The notes: generated by a model from the letters alone, not told the origin. A stretch of 64,000 nucleotides of DNA from Streptomyces sp. NRRL F-6131 (GCA_000719695.1 JOHN01000016.1:1-64000); one strand, 5' to 3'. Counted from the stretch's first letter, positions 16,858 to 26,133 are shown. Translations and numbers: made by a program.

Positions 16858-18347
16858 CGCTCGGCCCGGATCAGGTCGGCCAGCATCTCCGCAGCGGCGA
16901 GGACCGGCAGCTGGGTGTTGGCCGCCGGGACGGTCGGCAGGACGGAGGCGTCGACGACGCGCAGGTTCGTCGTGCCCCGAACCCGGCCCGCACCGTCGAC
17001 CACGGCCAGCGGATCGTCGGCCGTGCCCATGGCGCAGGTGCCCACAGGGTGCCAGTAGGTTCCGAGGCGGGCTCGCAGGTCCTGGTCGGACAGGTGGTGG
17101 GCGGGCCGGCCCTGTACGGGTGCGGCCAGCGACTTGAGCGCGGTGGTCGCGGCCATCCGCTGGACGATCTCCAGGCCCGAGCGCAGGACGGCGAGGTCGT
17201 GGCCGTCCTCGTCGGTGAGGAAGCCGGGGTCGATCTGCGGGGGCGTGGCGCTGTCCGCCGAGGTGAGTCTCACGGTCCCGCGTGAGGCCGGGTTCATCAC
17301 GAAGGCGGAGATGCCGGCCTCGTACTGGCCCGGCGGGAGTTTGCCGAACAGCGGCGGTCCGGCGACGGGCAGGATGTGGAGGTCCCAGGAGTCGGCCGGA
17401 CAGAGTTCGCTGGCTGCTCTGACCAGCATGCGGCTGACGTACAGGTCGCCGTCGGCTTCCTTGGCGGCGAGTGCCGCGTTCAGCTCGTCCGTGGGCTGGA
17501 GCGGCACGAAGACGCCGGGCTGGTCGGCCAGGTTCGATCCGACTCCGGGCAGGTCGGCTTCGGGTCGGATGCCGAGGTCGAGAAGGTGGTTCGCGGGGCC
17601 GATTCCGCTGCGCATGAGGAGGGCGGGCGAGCCGAAGGTGCCGCAGGCCAGCAGGTAGCTGTCGGCGAGGAGTGTCCGTTGGCGGCCGTCGGTCTCGATC
17701 AGGGCGCCGTGGACGCGGCCGCGGCGGATGTCCAGCCGTTCCACGGTGGCGTTGCCGATGATGGTGAGGTTGGGTCGGGACCGCGCCTCGTCGAGGTAGG
17801 CGAACGCCGCGTTGTGGCGGACCCCGTCGACGGCGTTGAGGAGGGGGGTCCCGTAGCCGGGGCCGCCGGGGGTGCCCATGTCCACCTGGCTGTAGCCGAG
17901 TTCCGCGGCCGCTGCGAGGGCCGACGTGCTCCAGGGGGAGAACTCGCTCTCCGGAGCCTGGGACATGCCCATCCGGGAGAGGGCCGCGAGACGGTAGGGC
18001 TCCATCGCCGTCGCCGTCCAGCGCGCGCCTCCCCGGCGGGCCCATGCGGCATGGTCGGCCTCGGAGCCCCAGGTGTTCCAGCAGCCGTTGATGCAGGACG
18101 AGCCGCCGAGGAGGCGTGCGCGGATGCGGTGGGCGGGGGCGTGGCGCTCCCACACCTCCTCCCGCGGCAGCGCCCGGGCGTTGAGCACTCCGTCGGGCCA
18201 GGCGTTCCGGTCGGGGCCGAAGTCCTGCCCGGCCTCCACCAGGCACACGGTGCGGTCCGGGTCCTCGCTCAGGCGGGCCGCCAGGACGCAGCCCGCCACT
18301 CCCCCGCCGAGGACGAGCGTGTCGTATCCGATCGCGTCGTCCGTCAT
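16854..18347 (-). CDS. GMC-family FAD-dependent oxidoreductase
   Basis: 497 residues. The ADP-binding fold is at the N-terminus (LVLGGGVAGCVLAARL) with the GMC signature region RLLGGSSCINGCWNTWG. The substrate-binding middle domain is followed by the catalytic His in TYWHPVGTCAMG and Asn in PAANTQLP near the end. Related enzymes oxidise alcohols (choline, glucose, inositol-like). Gene overlaps couple it to the PfkB kinase upstream (ATGA) and the aldo/keto reductase downstream (GTGA). Together with that reductase it could carry out an oxidation-reduction epimerisation on a cyclitol; not demonstrated. Confidence 0.9.
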   Translation of the reverse strand: MTDDAIGYDTLVLGGGVAGCVLAARLSEDPDRTVCLVEAGQDFGPDRNAWPDGVLNARALPREEVWERHAPAHRIRARLLGGSSCINGCWNTWGSEADHAAWARRGGARWTATAMEPYRLAALSRMGMSQAPESEFSPWSTSALAAAAELGYSQVDMGTPGGPGYGTPLLNAVDGVRHNAAFAYLDEARSRPNLTIIGNATVERLDIRRGRVHGALIETDGRQRTLLADSYLLACGTFGSPALLMRSGIGPANHLLDLGIRPEADLPGVGSNLADQPGVFVPLQPTDELNAALAAKEADGDLYVSRMLVRAASELCPADSWDLHILPVAGPPLFGKLPPGQYEAGISAFVMNPASRGTVRLTSADSATPPQIDPGFLTDEDGHDLAVLRSGLEIVQRMAATTALKSLAAPVQGRPAHHLSDQDLRARLGTYWHPVGTCAMGTADDPLAVVDGAGRVRGTTNLRVVDASVLPTVPAANTQLPVLAAAEMLADLIRAER

Positions 18348-19267
18348 GCGTTCCCCTTCTGCACCGCGTCGAGTTCGGCTGCGCGGGCGAGGAGTTCACC
18401 GCGGCCGATGGAGTCGGTACTCGTTGCCGGCACCGTGCACGCGTACGCTCCGGCGATCACCCCGTAGCGGGCGCAACGCGCCGGCGGCTCGCCAGCCAGC
18501 CACCCGAGCAGGAAACCCGAGACGAAGGCGTCGCCCGCGCCGTTGGAGTCGACCACCGCAGCGGGCGGGGTGACGGCCGGGATGTGCGTGATCCTTCCCT
18601 CGGTCAGCATGTAGGCGCCCTCGGCGCCCGCCATGGCGACAACCGTCCGGGCTCGGCCGCGCTCGACGATCAGGCGCATGGTGCGCTCGGGATCCGCCAG
18701 GGCAGTGGTGGAGACGAAGACGAGGTCCGCCCCGTAGGCGAACGGCTCGTGGTAGGCATTGACGCCGTCCCAGTTGTGCAGGTCGGTGGAGACCGTCAGA
18801 CCGGCCTCGCGCAGCAGCGGCAGCGCGAAGGCGCACGGATAGGTGATCGACACGTGGGCGTGACGGCTGTCGGCGGCCAGCGCCCGGACGGTGTCCTCGG
18901 GCAGCCGGTCGGCCTCGTGGGAGCGGCTGTCGTCGTAGAGCGACAGCCTCCGGCCGTCGGGGCCGACGAGGTTGACGGCGCGCTTGGTTCCCCCCGGCAG
19001 GAGGACTTCGGTGAGCGGAATCCCGCGGTCGCGGTGCAGGGCCCGGATCAGGTCGCCCGGATGGTCGGCACCGATCATGTCGAGGTGGTGGGTGCGCAGT
19101 CCCAGCGCGCTCAGTCCGAGAGCGACGAAGTCACCGGTCTGGCCGGCCCTCATCTCGATCCTGGGGACCATGTAGCTGTCGGCGAACGGGAGGGGAAGCT
19201 CGGGGACGTACACGATCGTGTCGACCCCTGCGCCTCCGAGGACGAGGACGTCCGTTCCAGTGCTCAA
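18344..19267 (-). CDS. PfkB-family carbohydrate kinase, AcbK (acarbose 7-kinase)-like
   Basis: 307 residues of the ribokinase/PfkB family. Substrate-side motif is RAGQTGDFVALGLSALGLRT and the C-terminal catalytic DSNGAGDAFVSGF contains the anion hole and base Asp. The whole protein reads like AcbK of acarbose producers (DVLVLGGAGVDTIVYVPELP, ERTMR, CARYGVIAGAYACTVPAT), the kinase that phosphorylates the 7-OH of acarbose in the cytoplasm and may protect the producer. The start is TTG at 19267 behind GAGAGGA, unusual but the only well-placed candidate. It is first in the four-gene operon, under the operator at 19475. Confidence 0.85.
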   Translation of the reverse strand: MSTGTDVLVLGGAGVDTIVYVPELPLPFADSYMVPRIEMRAGQTGDFVALGLSALGLRTHHLDMIGADHPGDLIRALHRDRGIPLTEVLLPGGTKRAVNLVGPDGRRLSLYDDSRSHEADRLPEDTVRALAADSRHAHVSITYPCAFALPLLREAGLTVSTDLHNWDGVNAYHEPFAYGADLVFVSTTALADPERTMRLIVERGRARTVVAMAGAEGAYMLTEGRITHIPAVTPPAAVVDSNGAGDAFVSGFLLGWLAGEPPARCARYGVIAGAYACTVPATSTDSIGRGELLARAAELDAVQKGNA

Positions 19268-19426
19268 TGGGTGGTTCCTCTCGGGCTTGACGCCTGGCGA
19301 CTGCGGCTGTCGGACTGCGGGCGCCCCGGCATTGGCGGGCACCGGCCGGGGCGCCGGGCGACGACGCGGCTCCCGCCCGCCCCTCGCAGGTGTCCGACGG
19401 TCAGTCAGTTCAACGTGGTGGAGATG

Positions 19427-19459
19427 GAGTCAAGCAGGCGCACCAATCGGATGGCAAGA
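19427..19459 (-). promoter_or_regulatory. Candidate promoter of the kinase-GMC-AKR-radical SAM operon
   Basis: On the minus strand TCTTGCCAT (19451-19459) and TTGACTC (19427-19433) are 17 bp apart. Exactly the same two elements with the same spacing lie before the cyclase operon at 37504-37536. TTGCCA could be the -35 and TTGACT, 18 bp on, a non-canonical -10. It is supported mainly by this conservation. Confidence 0.5.
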
Positions 19460-19474
19460 TTTTGCCGCTGCTTT

Positions 19475-19490
19475 CTGCAAACATTTGCAG
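19475..19490 (-). promoter_or_regulatory. MalR-type operator of the kinase operon
   Basis: CTGCAAACATTTGCAG is a perfect 7-bp inverted repeat with a 2-bp centre. The CTGCAA half-site matches those at the cyclase promoter and begins 31 nt before TCTTGCCAT in both. A second inverted repeat GGCAA-GATT-TTGCC (19454-19467) overlaps the promoter element. Confidence 0.65.
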
Positions 19491-19540
19491 TGGTTGGTGG
19501 GTCGGCCTTTGTCGGGGAGGGCTCCGGGGCGCGACGCGCG

Positions 19541-21613
19541 TTACGGGGCCTGCAGGTCCTGGTAGAGGGCGGAGACGGCACGGGGTCCCGGCCGGGCGGC
19601 CAACTGCTCCAGCGTCAGGGGGGAACCGGTCGCATCGGCGATCGGCAGACGCCAGTTGGGGTATTCGTCGACCGTGCCGGGAAGGTTCTGCGGACGGCGG
19701 TCCCCGACCGTGTCCGGCAGCCAGACACCGAGCAGCTTCGCCGGGGTGAGGGCGAGGAAGCGGTGCAGGCCCAGCACCTCCCGCCCGGGTGCGGGCCCGT
19801 CCTGCGGATCCAGCGCCCCGACCCGGTCGAGTTCGGCGAGCCAGCCGGAACGCTCCGCCGCCGCAGCGGCGGCGGCCGCCTCCACCGGCTCGGCGAGCAG
19901 GCCGAGGTCCGCGTGCAGAGCCACGTGTTCGCCGTCCAGCCAGGCTGCAGTGCTGGGGAGGTCGTGGGTCGTCAGGGTGGCCAGGCAGTCGGCACGCCAC
20001 TGCTCGGGCGGGAGCGGCCCGGAGCGCTGCTCCGACCCGCCCCGGAACTCGAAGCGCAGCACGGACGTGCCGAGGATCCCCCGGTCCGTCAGCTCTTCCC
20101 GGACACCGTGCTCGACGGTGCCCAGGTCCTCACCTATCACCATCGTGCCGGCCCTGTGCGCCTCCAGCGCGAGGACCCCAAGCATCGCCTCGTGGTCGTA
20201 CCTGACGTAGGCGCCCTCGCTGGCCCGTGCCCCGGCGGGCACCCACCAGAGCCGGAACAGCCCCATGATGTGGTCCAGTCGAAGCGCTCCGGATCGGCGC
20301 AGCGTGCCGCGCAGCACGTCGGCGAACGGCGCGTACCCGGCGTCGGCGAGGGTGTCGGGACGCCAGGGCGGCAGGCCCCAGTCCTGGCCGTGCGGGTTGA
20401 AGTCGTCGGCCGGGCAGCCGACGGTCATGCCCTTGGCGAGGTAGTGCTGGAGGGTCCAGGCGTCCGCGCCCTCGGGGTCGACGCCGACCGCCAGGTCGTG
20501 CATGAGGCCGATCGCCATGCCGGCGTCCGTCGCGGCCTGCTGTGCCTCTCCGAGTTGCTCGTCGACCAGCCAGGCGATCCTGCGGTGGAACTCAATGCGG
20601 TCGGCCAGCTCGCGGCGGGCTTCGGCGATGCCGGGCCCGTCGGGGCTGCGCAGCCCCGTGGGCCAGGAGCGCCAGCGCGTGCCGTGCACCTCCGCGAGGG
20701 CGCACCAGGTCGCGTAGTCGCTCAGCCCGGGCCCCTCGGCGCCGGTGTAGCGCCGGTAGGCGGCCTGCCGCACGGGGTCGAGCGGCACCCGGTGCAGGAG
20801 TTCCAGGGCCCGGAACTTGAGGTCGCGGACCGCGACGCGGTCGATCAGGCCGCCGGTGAGGACGCCTTCGCGCAGCCCCTCGGCACGCGCGGCCAGCTCG
20901 CCCACGACGGCGCGGTCCCCGGGCGCCAGGGCGGCGTACTCGGGCAGGGTCTCGATCCGCAGGTTCATCGGGTCGGGGTAGCGCCGGCTGCTGGGCCGGT
21001 AGGGGGACGGGTCGGGCAGTGCTCCAGGTACGTAGGCGTGGAGCGGGTTGAGCTGGATGAAGTCGGCGCCGAGCCCGCCGGCCCAGCGGCCGAGGTCGGC
21101 CAGGTCGCCGAGGTCGCCCATGCCCCAGGAGCGGGTGGAGAGGACCGAGTACAGCTGGGCCAGGAAGCCCCAGCCCCGGCGGGCGGGGCCGGCCAGGCGG
21201 GTGGGGGCGACGAGCAGGGGCACGGCTTCGGTGCGGCCCGCCCGCTCGGCGTGGAGGGTGTGGCGGCCGACGGGGATTTCGGCCAGGTCTTTTCCGAGGT
21301 CGCGGACGGACAGCGTCGGGCCGTCCTCGGTCTCGACCCGCAGTCGGGTGTTCGGCGCCGTTCGCAGGTCGTTGCGCGGGCGTCCGGAACGCAGGACGAC
21401 GCTGGGGGGCAGCAGCCGCTCGGCGAGGGTGCTGCGCCGCTCGGTCAGGGCCTCGCGAACGGCTCTGTCGGTGGCTGCGTCGACGCCGAGGGCGGCGAGT
21501 ACGGCGCGCAGGGTTTCGGGAGAGGTCTCGACCCGCTGTCCGAGGTCGGTGGTCCAGTGGGTGGCGACGTGGTGGAGTTCGGCCAGGTCGGCCAGGTCAC
21601 GGGTGGGCGGCAT
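19541..21613 (-). CDS. malQ: 4-alpha-glucanotransferase (amylomaltase, GH77), AcbQ-like
   Basis: 690 residues, GH77. Catalytic blocks: LRLDHIMGLFRLWW with the Asp nucleophile, VIGEDLGTV with the acid/base Glu, and TTHDLPSTAAW with the third Asp; WGMGDLGDLADL is also characteristic. It transfers maltodextrin units between acceptors, so it could set the oligomer length of the maltose primer or product (AcbQ in acarbose clusters). It starts at ATG 21613, overlapping the HAD phosphatase stop by 17 bp, and is last in the long biosynthetic operon. Confidence 0.92.
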   Translation of the reverse strand: MPPTRDLADLAELHHVATHWTTDLGQRVETSPETLRAVLAALGVDAATDRAVREALTERRSTLAERLLPPSVVLRSGRPRNDLRTAPNTRLRVETEDGPTLSVRDLGKDLAEIPVGRHTLHAERAGRTEAVPLLVAPTRLAGPARRGWGFLAQLYSVLSTRSWGMGDLGDLADLGRWAGGLGADFIQLNPLHAYVPGALPDPSPYRPSSRRYPDPMNLRIETLPEYAALAPGDRAVVGELAARAEGLREGVLTGGLIDRVAVRDLKFRALELLHRVPLDPVRQAAYRRYTGAEGPGLSDYATWCALAEVHGTRWRSWPTGLRSPDGPGIAEARRELADRIEFHRRIAWLVDEQLGEAQQAATDAGMAIGLMHDLAVGVDPEGADAWTLQHYLAKGMTVGCPADDFNPHGQDWGLPPWRPDTLADAGYAPFADVLRGTLRRSGALRLDHIMGLFRLWWVPAGARASEGAYVRYDHEAMLGVLALEAHRAGTMVIGEDLGTVEHGVREELTDRGILGTSVLRFEFRGGSEQRSGPLPPEQWRADCLATLTTHDLPSTAAWLDGEHVALHADLGLLAEPVEAAAAAAAAERSGWLAELDRVGALDPQDGPAPGREVLGLHRFLALTPAKLLGVWLPDTVGDRRPQNLPGTVDEYPNWRLPIADATGSPLTLEQLAARPGPRAVSALYQDLQAP

Positions 21614-22520
21614 CGATTCGGCTCTCCGGTCGGTCGGCGGTGGGTCGGGTACTGGTTGGCCGGTGCGAGGTGGGCCGATCAGTGGGAGGGTCGTCGGCGG
21701 CGGCCGGGAAGAGCCGCTCGAGGACTGCGGCGACGCCGTCGTCCTCGTTGCTGGGTGCGGTTTCGTCGGCACGGCGCCGCAGTTCGGGGTGGGCGTTGGC
21801 CATGGCGACGCCGTGGCCGGCCCACTCGATCATCGGGATGTCGTTGGGCATGTCGCCGAACGCGAGGGTCTCGTCGGGTTTGAAGCCGAGCATGGCGGCC
21901 GCGGCGGCAAGCCCGCTCGCCTTGCTGACACCGGCCGGGAGCAGTTCCACCAGCCCCTCGCCGGAGTGGGTGACGGTGACGTGATCGGCGCAGACCTGCT
22001 GGGCCAGTGCGGCCAGTTCGTCGTCGTTCAGATGGTCGTGCCGGATGAGCACCTTGTCGACCGGTTGTGCCCAGAGGTCGTCCGGTTGTTCGGCGAGCCG
22101 CCAGCCGTGCCGCAGCCGGCTCTCGAAACCGGGCAGGACCTTGAACTCTCCGGCCAGCCCCGTGGTCACCACCGCGAGCCTCAGAGGTCCCGCCTGCTCG
22201 GCGATGCGTGCGACCAGGGGGCGGACGGTGGGTGCGTGCAGTGCGGTCGACGACAGGAGCCGGTCGGCGCCGACGTCGTAGAGCTGGGCCCCTTGGCCGC
22301 AGATCGCCAGGCCGCGGTAGTCGATCCGTTCCAGGAGGGTGCGGCAGCCTGCCGCGGCGCGGCCGGTGACGACCAGGTGCCGCGCTCCGGCGGCCTCTGC
22401 GCGGGCGAGCGCGGCACGGGTACGGGCGGAGACGCTGAGGTCGCTGCGCAGCAGCGTCCCGTCCAGGTCCGTGGCGACGACCGCGAACGGTGGTGGGCGG
22501 TGGCGGGCGGGTGCGGTCAT
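21597..22520 (-). CDS. HAD-superfamily (Cof-type) phosphatase
   Basis: 307 residues. Motif I TDLDGTLLRSD (about 17-27) holds the nucleophile and general acid Asp. Motif II is VVTGRAA, motif III Lys lies in GVSKASGL, and motif IV is GDMPNDIPM. The large C2B cap is typical of Cof/YidA sugar-phosphate phosphatases. Four base pairs into its upstream context it follows the glycosyltransferase (3-bp gap). It may remove the 7-phosphate from the cyclitol moiety late in the pathway, a role proposed for AcbJ-type proteins; inference. The last 30 residues are a Pro/Thr/Arg-rich tail. Confidence 0.85.
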   Translation of the reverse strand: MTAPARHRPPPFAVVATDLDGTLLRSDLSVSARTRAALARAEAAGARHLVVTGRAAAGCRTLLERIDYRGLAICGQGAQLYDVGADRLLSSTALHAPTVRPLVARIAEQAGPLRLAVVTTGLAGEFKVLPGFESRLRHGWRLAEQPDDLWAQPVDKVLIRHDHLNDDELAALAQQVCADHVTVTHSGEGLVELLPAGVSKASGLAAAAAMLGFKPDETLAFGDMPNDIPMIEWAGHGVAMANAHPELRRRADETAPSNEDDGVAAVLERLFPAAADDPPTDRPTSHRPTSTRPTADRPESRIDAAHP

Positions 22521-22523
22521 CGG

Positions 22524-24683
22524 TCAGTCCCTCTCGCGTCCGGCGCCGACGGGGGTGGCCGGCCGACAGGCGTCGAGGGGGCGCTCGTCCCAGGCGGTGC
22601 GGCCGCCGCGCAGTTGCAGCAGGAAGGCCAGCGGTACGGCCGGTGTCCTCGCGAGCGTGGTCGTGAAGTGTCCGTCGGTCCCGGTGAGGCGGTGCTCGCC
22701 GGACGGCAGCACGAGCAGGACGCTCTCGGCGTGCGGCAGCCGGTAGTCGATCCGCAGGCCTTCGCCGGTCCACTCGGCCCGGCAGCGTCCGTCGAGCGCG
22801 GTGACGAGGTCGGGGTCGTCCAGGAGGGTGGCGAGGTCGGCGCAGCGGGTGAAGTCGGCTCTGGCGAAGGCGGCGGCGAACAGGTCCGCCACGGCGTCGC
22901 GGTCCATGTCCGGTACGCACTTGCGGTAGACCGTGAGGTCGCCCCGCAGCTTCGCGGCTTCGGCGATCTCGCGGCGGTGGGTGACCCAGTCGGTGTCGGC
23001 CAGGGCGGTGAACCAGCCGTACTCGGTGGCCCGCTCCGGGGTCAGGCCGGGCAGGACTCCCGCGGCGGCGGCGGCGAAGGTCGCCAGGCGGGTGGTGGCG
23101 GCCTTGCGCCAGGTGAAGCGGCGGGCGAGGGCGCGGGCGTTGTCGGACAGGCGGCGGTACTCGGCCGGGTCCTGGCGGTGGATCCGGGCGGCTTCCAGGA
23201 TGCGCTCGGTGAGGGCGGCGGTGAGCAGCGGGTCGTCCTCGGTGAAGGAGCGGGGAACGGCGAAGCCGGTGGCGTCCGGGTGTTCGCGCGGCAGGTGGTG
23301 GCGGTAGTGGGTGGTGACCTCCTGTGCGGTGCCGATCGGTACGGCGCCGCAGGCCATCAGCTGGCCCTGGGCGATCAGGAAGGAGTCCAGTTCGAATTTC
23401 GACGGGAAGAGGCAGAAGTCGGCGGCCACCGCCTCCTGGTGGAGCACGTCCTCGCCGGCCATGGCCCAGTCGAGCCGGATGCGCCCGGGGTGCCGGTCGG
23501 CGACCTCCTGGAAGTACGGGTCGCCGACCGCACTGAGGACGTTGTCCCCGCCCGCGGCCACGGCGCAGCGGACGATGACGTTGATGTCGGGGTCGGCGGT
23601 GAGTGCGGTGTCGATCGCCCGGAACAGTTCGACCTGTCCCTTGTGGTGCGGGGAGAAGCGGGCGACGTGGTAGAAGGTCGGCAGTTGCGGGTCCAGTCCG
23701 AGGGCGGTGAGGATCTGCTCCCGGTCGTTGTCGGCGGGTTCGCGGGCGAGCCAGCTGTCGGGCACGGCGCAGCCGCCGACGAACTGGCGTTCCGCGCTCC
23801 GGCGGACGATCCGTTGGACGGTGAGGTGCTGGAAGGCCTGTTCGAAGGGGGTGTCCCGGAAGGTGGAGTAGAAGTCCAGCTGGCCGGGGGTGAGGAAGTC
23901 CAGCAGGTCGCAGTTGGCCGCGATGAGGGCGAAGTAGCCGATGCCGTCGGTGGTCGCGGGTTCGGTCAGGTGGGTGGCGGGCAGGTGAGCGGCCATCGCC
24001 CGGGCGAGGGTGCCGAGGGGCGGCCGGTCGGTGAGCGCGTCCAGGTCGGCGGTGGTGTCGAACAGATCCAGCAGGCGTTCCAGCTGGGGGCGGTGGATCT
24101 GCTGGTTGATCGGCATGTTGCTGGCGAGTGTGCTGACCACCAGGAACCTCGGGTCGTCGCGCAGTACCGGCGGCAGCAGGTAATGGTAGTAGGGCTCGTA
24201 GGCCTGGACGACGGCCGGCTCCGCGTCCAGGTCGAGGTGGGCGCGCAGGAACCGCAGCCCGGAGACCTGGAAGACGAGTGGTTTGAAAAAGGCCAGGTCG
24301 CTGCCCTCGCTCGCGCGGGCCGGGTAGATGCGCTCGGGCAGCAGGTCGAGGTACTCGTCGGACAGGAGGTAGATGTCGACGCCTTCGTGGCGCAGGCGGT
24401 GGGCACGGGTGGTGAGATGCAGTTCGAGTTCGGCGGGATGTCCGGGCCACACGTCGGGGTCCAGTATCAGTGGCACGGTGTGCTGGTCGGCGTGGTCGAG
24501 TTCCTCGAGGTCGTAGTGGGCCCTGAGGTGGTCGAGGCAGCCGTGTGCCGGGGTGATCACGGAGACGCGGTGGCCCTGGTCGGCGAACTCCCGGGCCAGG
24601 TTCCACACCAGTGAGGCGAGGCCGCCGCGCATGAGGCGGACGTCGAAGCCCAGGCTCTCGAAAGCGAATTTGACGATGTGCAC
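22524..24683 (-). CDS. Starch-synthase-like glycosyltransferase (first of two paralogues)
   Basis: 719 residues. The N-terminal half follows the glycogen/starch synthase (GT5) layout: MHIVKFAFESLGFDVRLMRG, GGLASLVWNLAREFADQGH and the MPINQQIHRPQLERL loop. The Rossmann C-half shows [20 protein letters not shown] and LFPSKFELDSFLIAQGQLMA, where the usual EPCGL sugar-nucleotide motif is replaced. A C-terminal extension of about 180 residues is shared with the paralogue at 28244. GTG start at 24683 with AGAGAGGA upstream. AcbS, the pseudo-glycosyltransferase of acarbose synthesis, is of this type. One paralogue may join the cyclitol and the other the aminosugar or glucose. Confidence 0.85.
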   Translation of the reverse strand: MHIVKFAFESLGFDVRLMRGGLASLVWNLAREFADQGHRVSVITPAHGCLDHLRAHYDLEELDHADQHTVPLILDPDVWPGHPAELELHLTTRAHRLRHEGVDIYLLSDEYLDLLPERIYPARASEGSDLAFFKPLVFQVSGLRFLRAHLDLDAEPAVVQAYEPYYHYLLPPVLRDDPRFLVVSTLASNMPINQQIHRPQLERLLDLFDTTADLDALTDRPPLGTLARAMAAHLPATHLTEPATTDGIGYFALIAANCDLLDFLTPGQLDFYSTFRDTPFEQAFQHLTVQRIVRRSAERQFVGGCAVPDSWLAREPADNDREQILTALGLDPQLPTFYHVARFSPHHKGQVELFRAIDTALTADPDINVIVRCAVAAGGDNVLSAVGDPYFQEVADRHPGRIRLDWAMAGEDVLHQEAVAADFCLFPSKFELDSFLIAQGQLMACGAVPIGTAQEVTTHYRHHLPREHPDATGFAVPRSFTEDDPLLTAALTERILEAARIHRQDPAEYRRLSDNARALARRFTWRKAATTRLATFAAAAAGVLPGLTPERATEYGWFTALADTDWVTHRREIAEAAKLRGDLTVYRKCVPDMDRDAVADLFAAAFARADFTRCADLATLLDDPDLVTALDGRCRAEWTGEGLRIDYRLPHAESVLLVLPSGEHRLTGTDGHFTTTLARTPAVPLAFLLQLRGGRTAWDERPLDACRPATPVGAGRERD

Positions 24684-24709
24684 CGTCGGGTCCTCTCTGT
24701 CGTCGCGTC

Positions 24710-25252
24710 TCAGGCCGCGCCGGGGGTGTGCAGCGTGAGCAGGGCGTGTGCGGCCAGGGTCGCGGTGTCGGTGATCCGTCCGGAGCGGACGAGTTCGCGC
24801 CATTCGTGCGGGTCGGCCCAGCGCTGGACCATGTCCGCCTCGGAGGCCTCGCGCTCGGGCCGGCCCGCTGTCAGCTGCTCGGCGAGGAAGACGTGGCAGC
24901 CTTGGCTCGAGTAGCCGTAGGCGACGTGAAGTCGGCCCAGGTAGGTCATCCGGTCGGCCCGCAGGCCGGTCTCCTCGCGCAGTTCGGTGCGGGCGAGGTC
25001 GAGCGGGTCCGTCCCGTGATGGCCCTGGGGCCAGGAGCCCTGGGGGAATTCCCAGTACCGTCCGGCCACCGGGTAGCGGTACTGCTCGACGAGGTGCACC
25101 CGGTCGTCCTGGCGGGGAATCACCAGGGCGTAGTCGGGTTTGTCGACGACGCCGTACAGGCCGGTGCTGCCGTCGGCCCGTTCGACGGTGTCCTCGCGGA
25201 CCGTCATCCACGGGTTGCGGTAGACCTGGCGGGAGCGGACGGTGCGGATCAC
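24710..25252 (-). CDS. Nudix hydrolase (AcbP-like)
   Basis: 180 residues, ADP-ribose pyrophosphatase-like Nudix fold. The Nudix helix reads LARTELREETGLRAD: the essential REE..G core is present, but the preceding Glu and first Arg of the consensus are changed (Thr in both places) and the loop before it is longer (GSWPQGHHGTDP). It may cleave sugar-nucleotides or be a sanitising enzyme; AcbP of the acarbose cluster is also a Nudix protein with no firm role. GTG start at 25252 overlaps the stop of the RmlD-like gene (GTGA). Confidence 0.85.
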   Translation of the reverse strand: MIRTVRSRQVYRNPWMTVREDTVERADGSTGLYGVVDKPDYALVIPRQDDRVHLVEQYRYPVAGRYWEFPQGSWPQGHHGTDPLDLARTELREETGLRADRMTYLGRLHVAYGYSSQGCHVFLAEQLTAGRPEREASEADMVQRWADPHEWRELVRSGRITDTATLAAHALLTLHTPGAA

Positions 25253-26133
25253 GGTGCCTCCAGCAGGGTGCGAATGCCGTCGGCGACGCCGCGTACCTGC
25301 AGGCGGTGGGGGGCCAGGAAGCGGTCCAGCCGGTCGCTGGTCAGGCAGGTGTTGGTGGGGCGGCTGGCGTACCTGCCGACGGCTTTCGGTACCTGGAGGA
25401 CGAGCGAGCGGGGCGCGCCGAGGCCGTCGGCGATGGCCTGGGCCCAGCCGGCCCGGGAGATCCGGTCCGGGCCGCCGAGGTGGAGCAGCGGGGGTGCTCC
25501 ACCGGCCAGCACTGCGGCGGTCACCGCGGCGACGTCCTGGACCAGCACGGGTGTCGTCCACTGGTCGTGCGGGGCCTCCACCGGTCTGCCGCGGCGCAGG
25601 TTGTGTGCGCAGGCGGAGAAGAAGTTGAGCCATTTCCCGCTTCCGGCAGGCTCCCAGCCGTAGACCAGGCTGACCCGCAGCACCGTGTTGCCGGGCGCTG
25701 CTGCGAGGATGCGCTCGGCCGCCAGTTTGGCGCGGCCGTAGGCGTTGGCGGGGTCCGTGGGCGTGTTCTCGTCGTTGGCGGGCGAGTTGCCGTGGAAGAC
25801 GTTGTCGGTGGAGATCAGCACGGTTCGGCAGCCGGGTGCGGCGGCGGTGAGGTTGGCGGCGGCCGCGGTGTGCAGTTCGGCGGCGCGTTGCGGGTTCGCC
25901 TCGCACCAGGTCACGTCGGAGGGGCCGTGCACGAGCACGATGCGGTCGGGGCGGACCTGGTCGACGACTCGTGCGCAGGACGTGGTGTCGGCCGCGTCCA
26001 GGGCGACCCAGGGGGCGGGTGGGGCGGCGAGCGGGTGGCGGGAGGCGAGGACGGGACTGTCTCCCGCGGCGGCCAGGCGGGTGGCCACGGCGCGTCCGAC
26101 GAAGCCGCTGCCGACGATCAGGGTGCGGGTCAT
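25249..26133 (-). CDS. RmlD-like NAD(P)-dependent reductase (extended SDR)
   Basis: 294 residues. N-terminal nucleotide-binding turn is LIVGSGFVGRAVATRL, then STDNVFHG with a catalytic Thr/Ser region and YGRAK providing the Tyr-Lys pair. The family resembles dTDP-4-dehydrorhamnose reductase, reducing a 4-keto group of an activated sugar or another cyclic ketone. No dTDP-glucose synthase or 4,6-dehydratase is in the window, so a dTDP-sugar substrate would need genes elsewhere. Alternatively it acts on a cyclitol ketone. ATGA overlap with the ROK gene shows coupling. Confidence 0.87.
   Translation of the reverse strand: MTRTLIVGSGFVGRAVATRLAAAGDSPVLASRHPLAAPPAPWVALDAADTTSCARVVDQVRPDRIVLVHGPSDVTWCEANPQRAAELHTAAAANLTAAAPGCRTVLISTDNVFHGNSPANDENTPTDPANAYGRAKLAAERILAAAPGNTVLRVSLVYGWEPAGSGKWLNFFSACAHNLRRGRPVEAPHDQWTTPVLVQDVAAVTAAVLAGGAPPLLHLGGPDRISRAGWAQAIADGLGAPRSLVLQVPKAVGRYASRPTNTCLTSDRLDRFLAPHRLQVRGVADGIRTLLEAP

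Noticed and set aside
18584..24614. Very long plus-strand open frames (over 1000 codons) opposite the biosynthetic genes
   Set aside because: They are antisense to proteins with clear motifs; high G+C keeps stop codons rare in the opposite strand. Their translations are low-complexity Gly/Val/Arg/Gln strings without domains.
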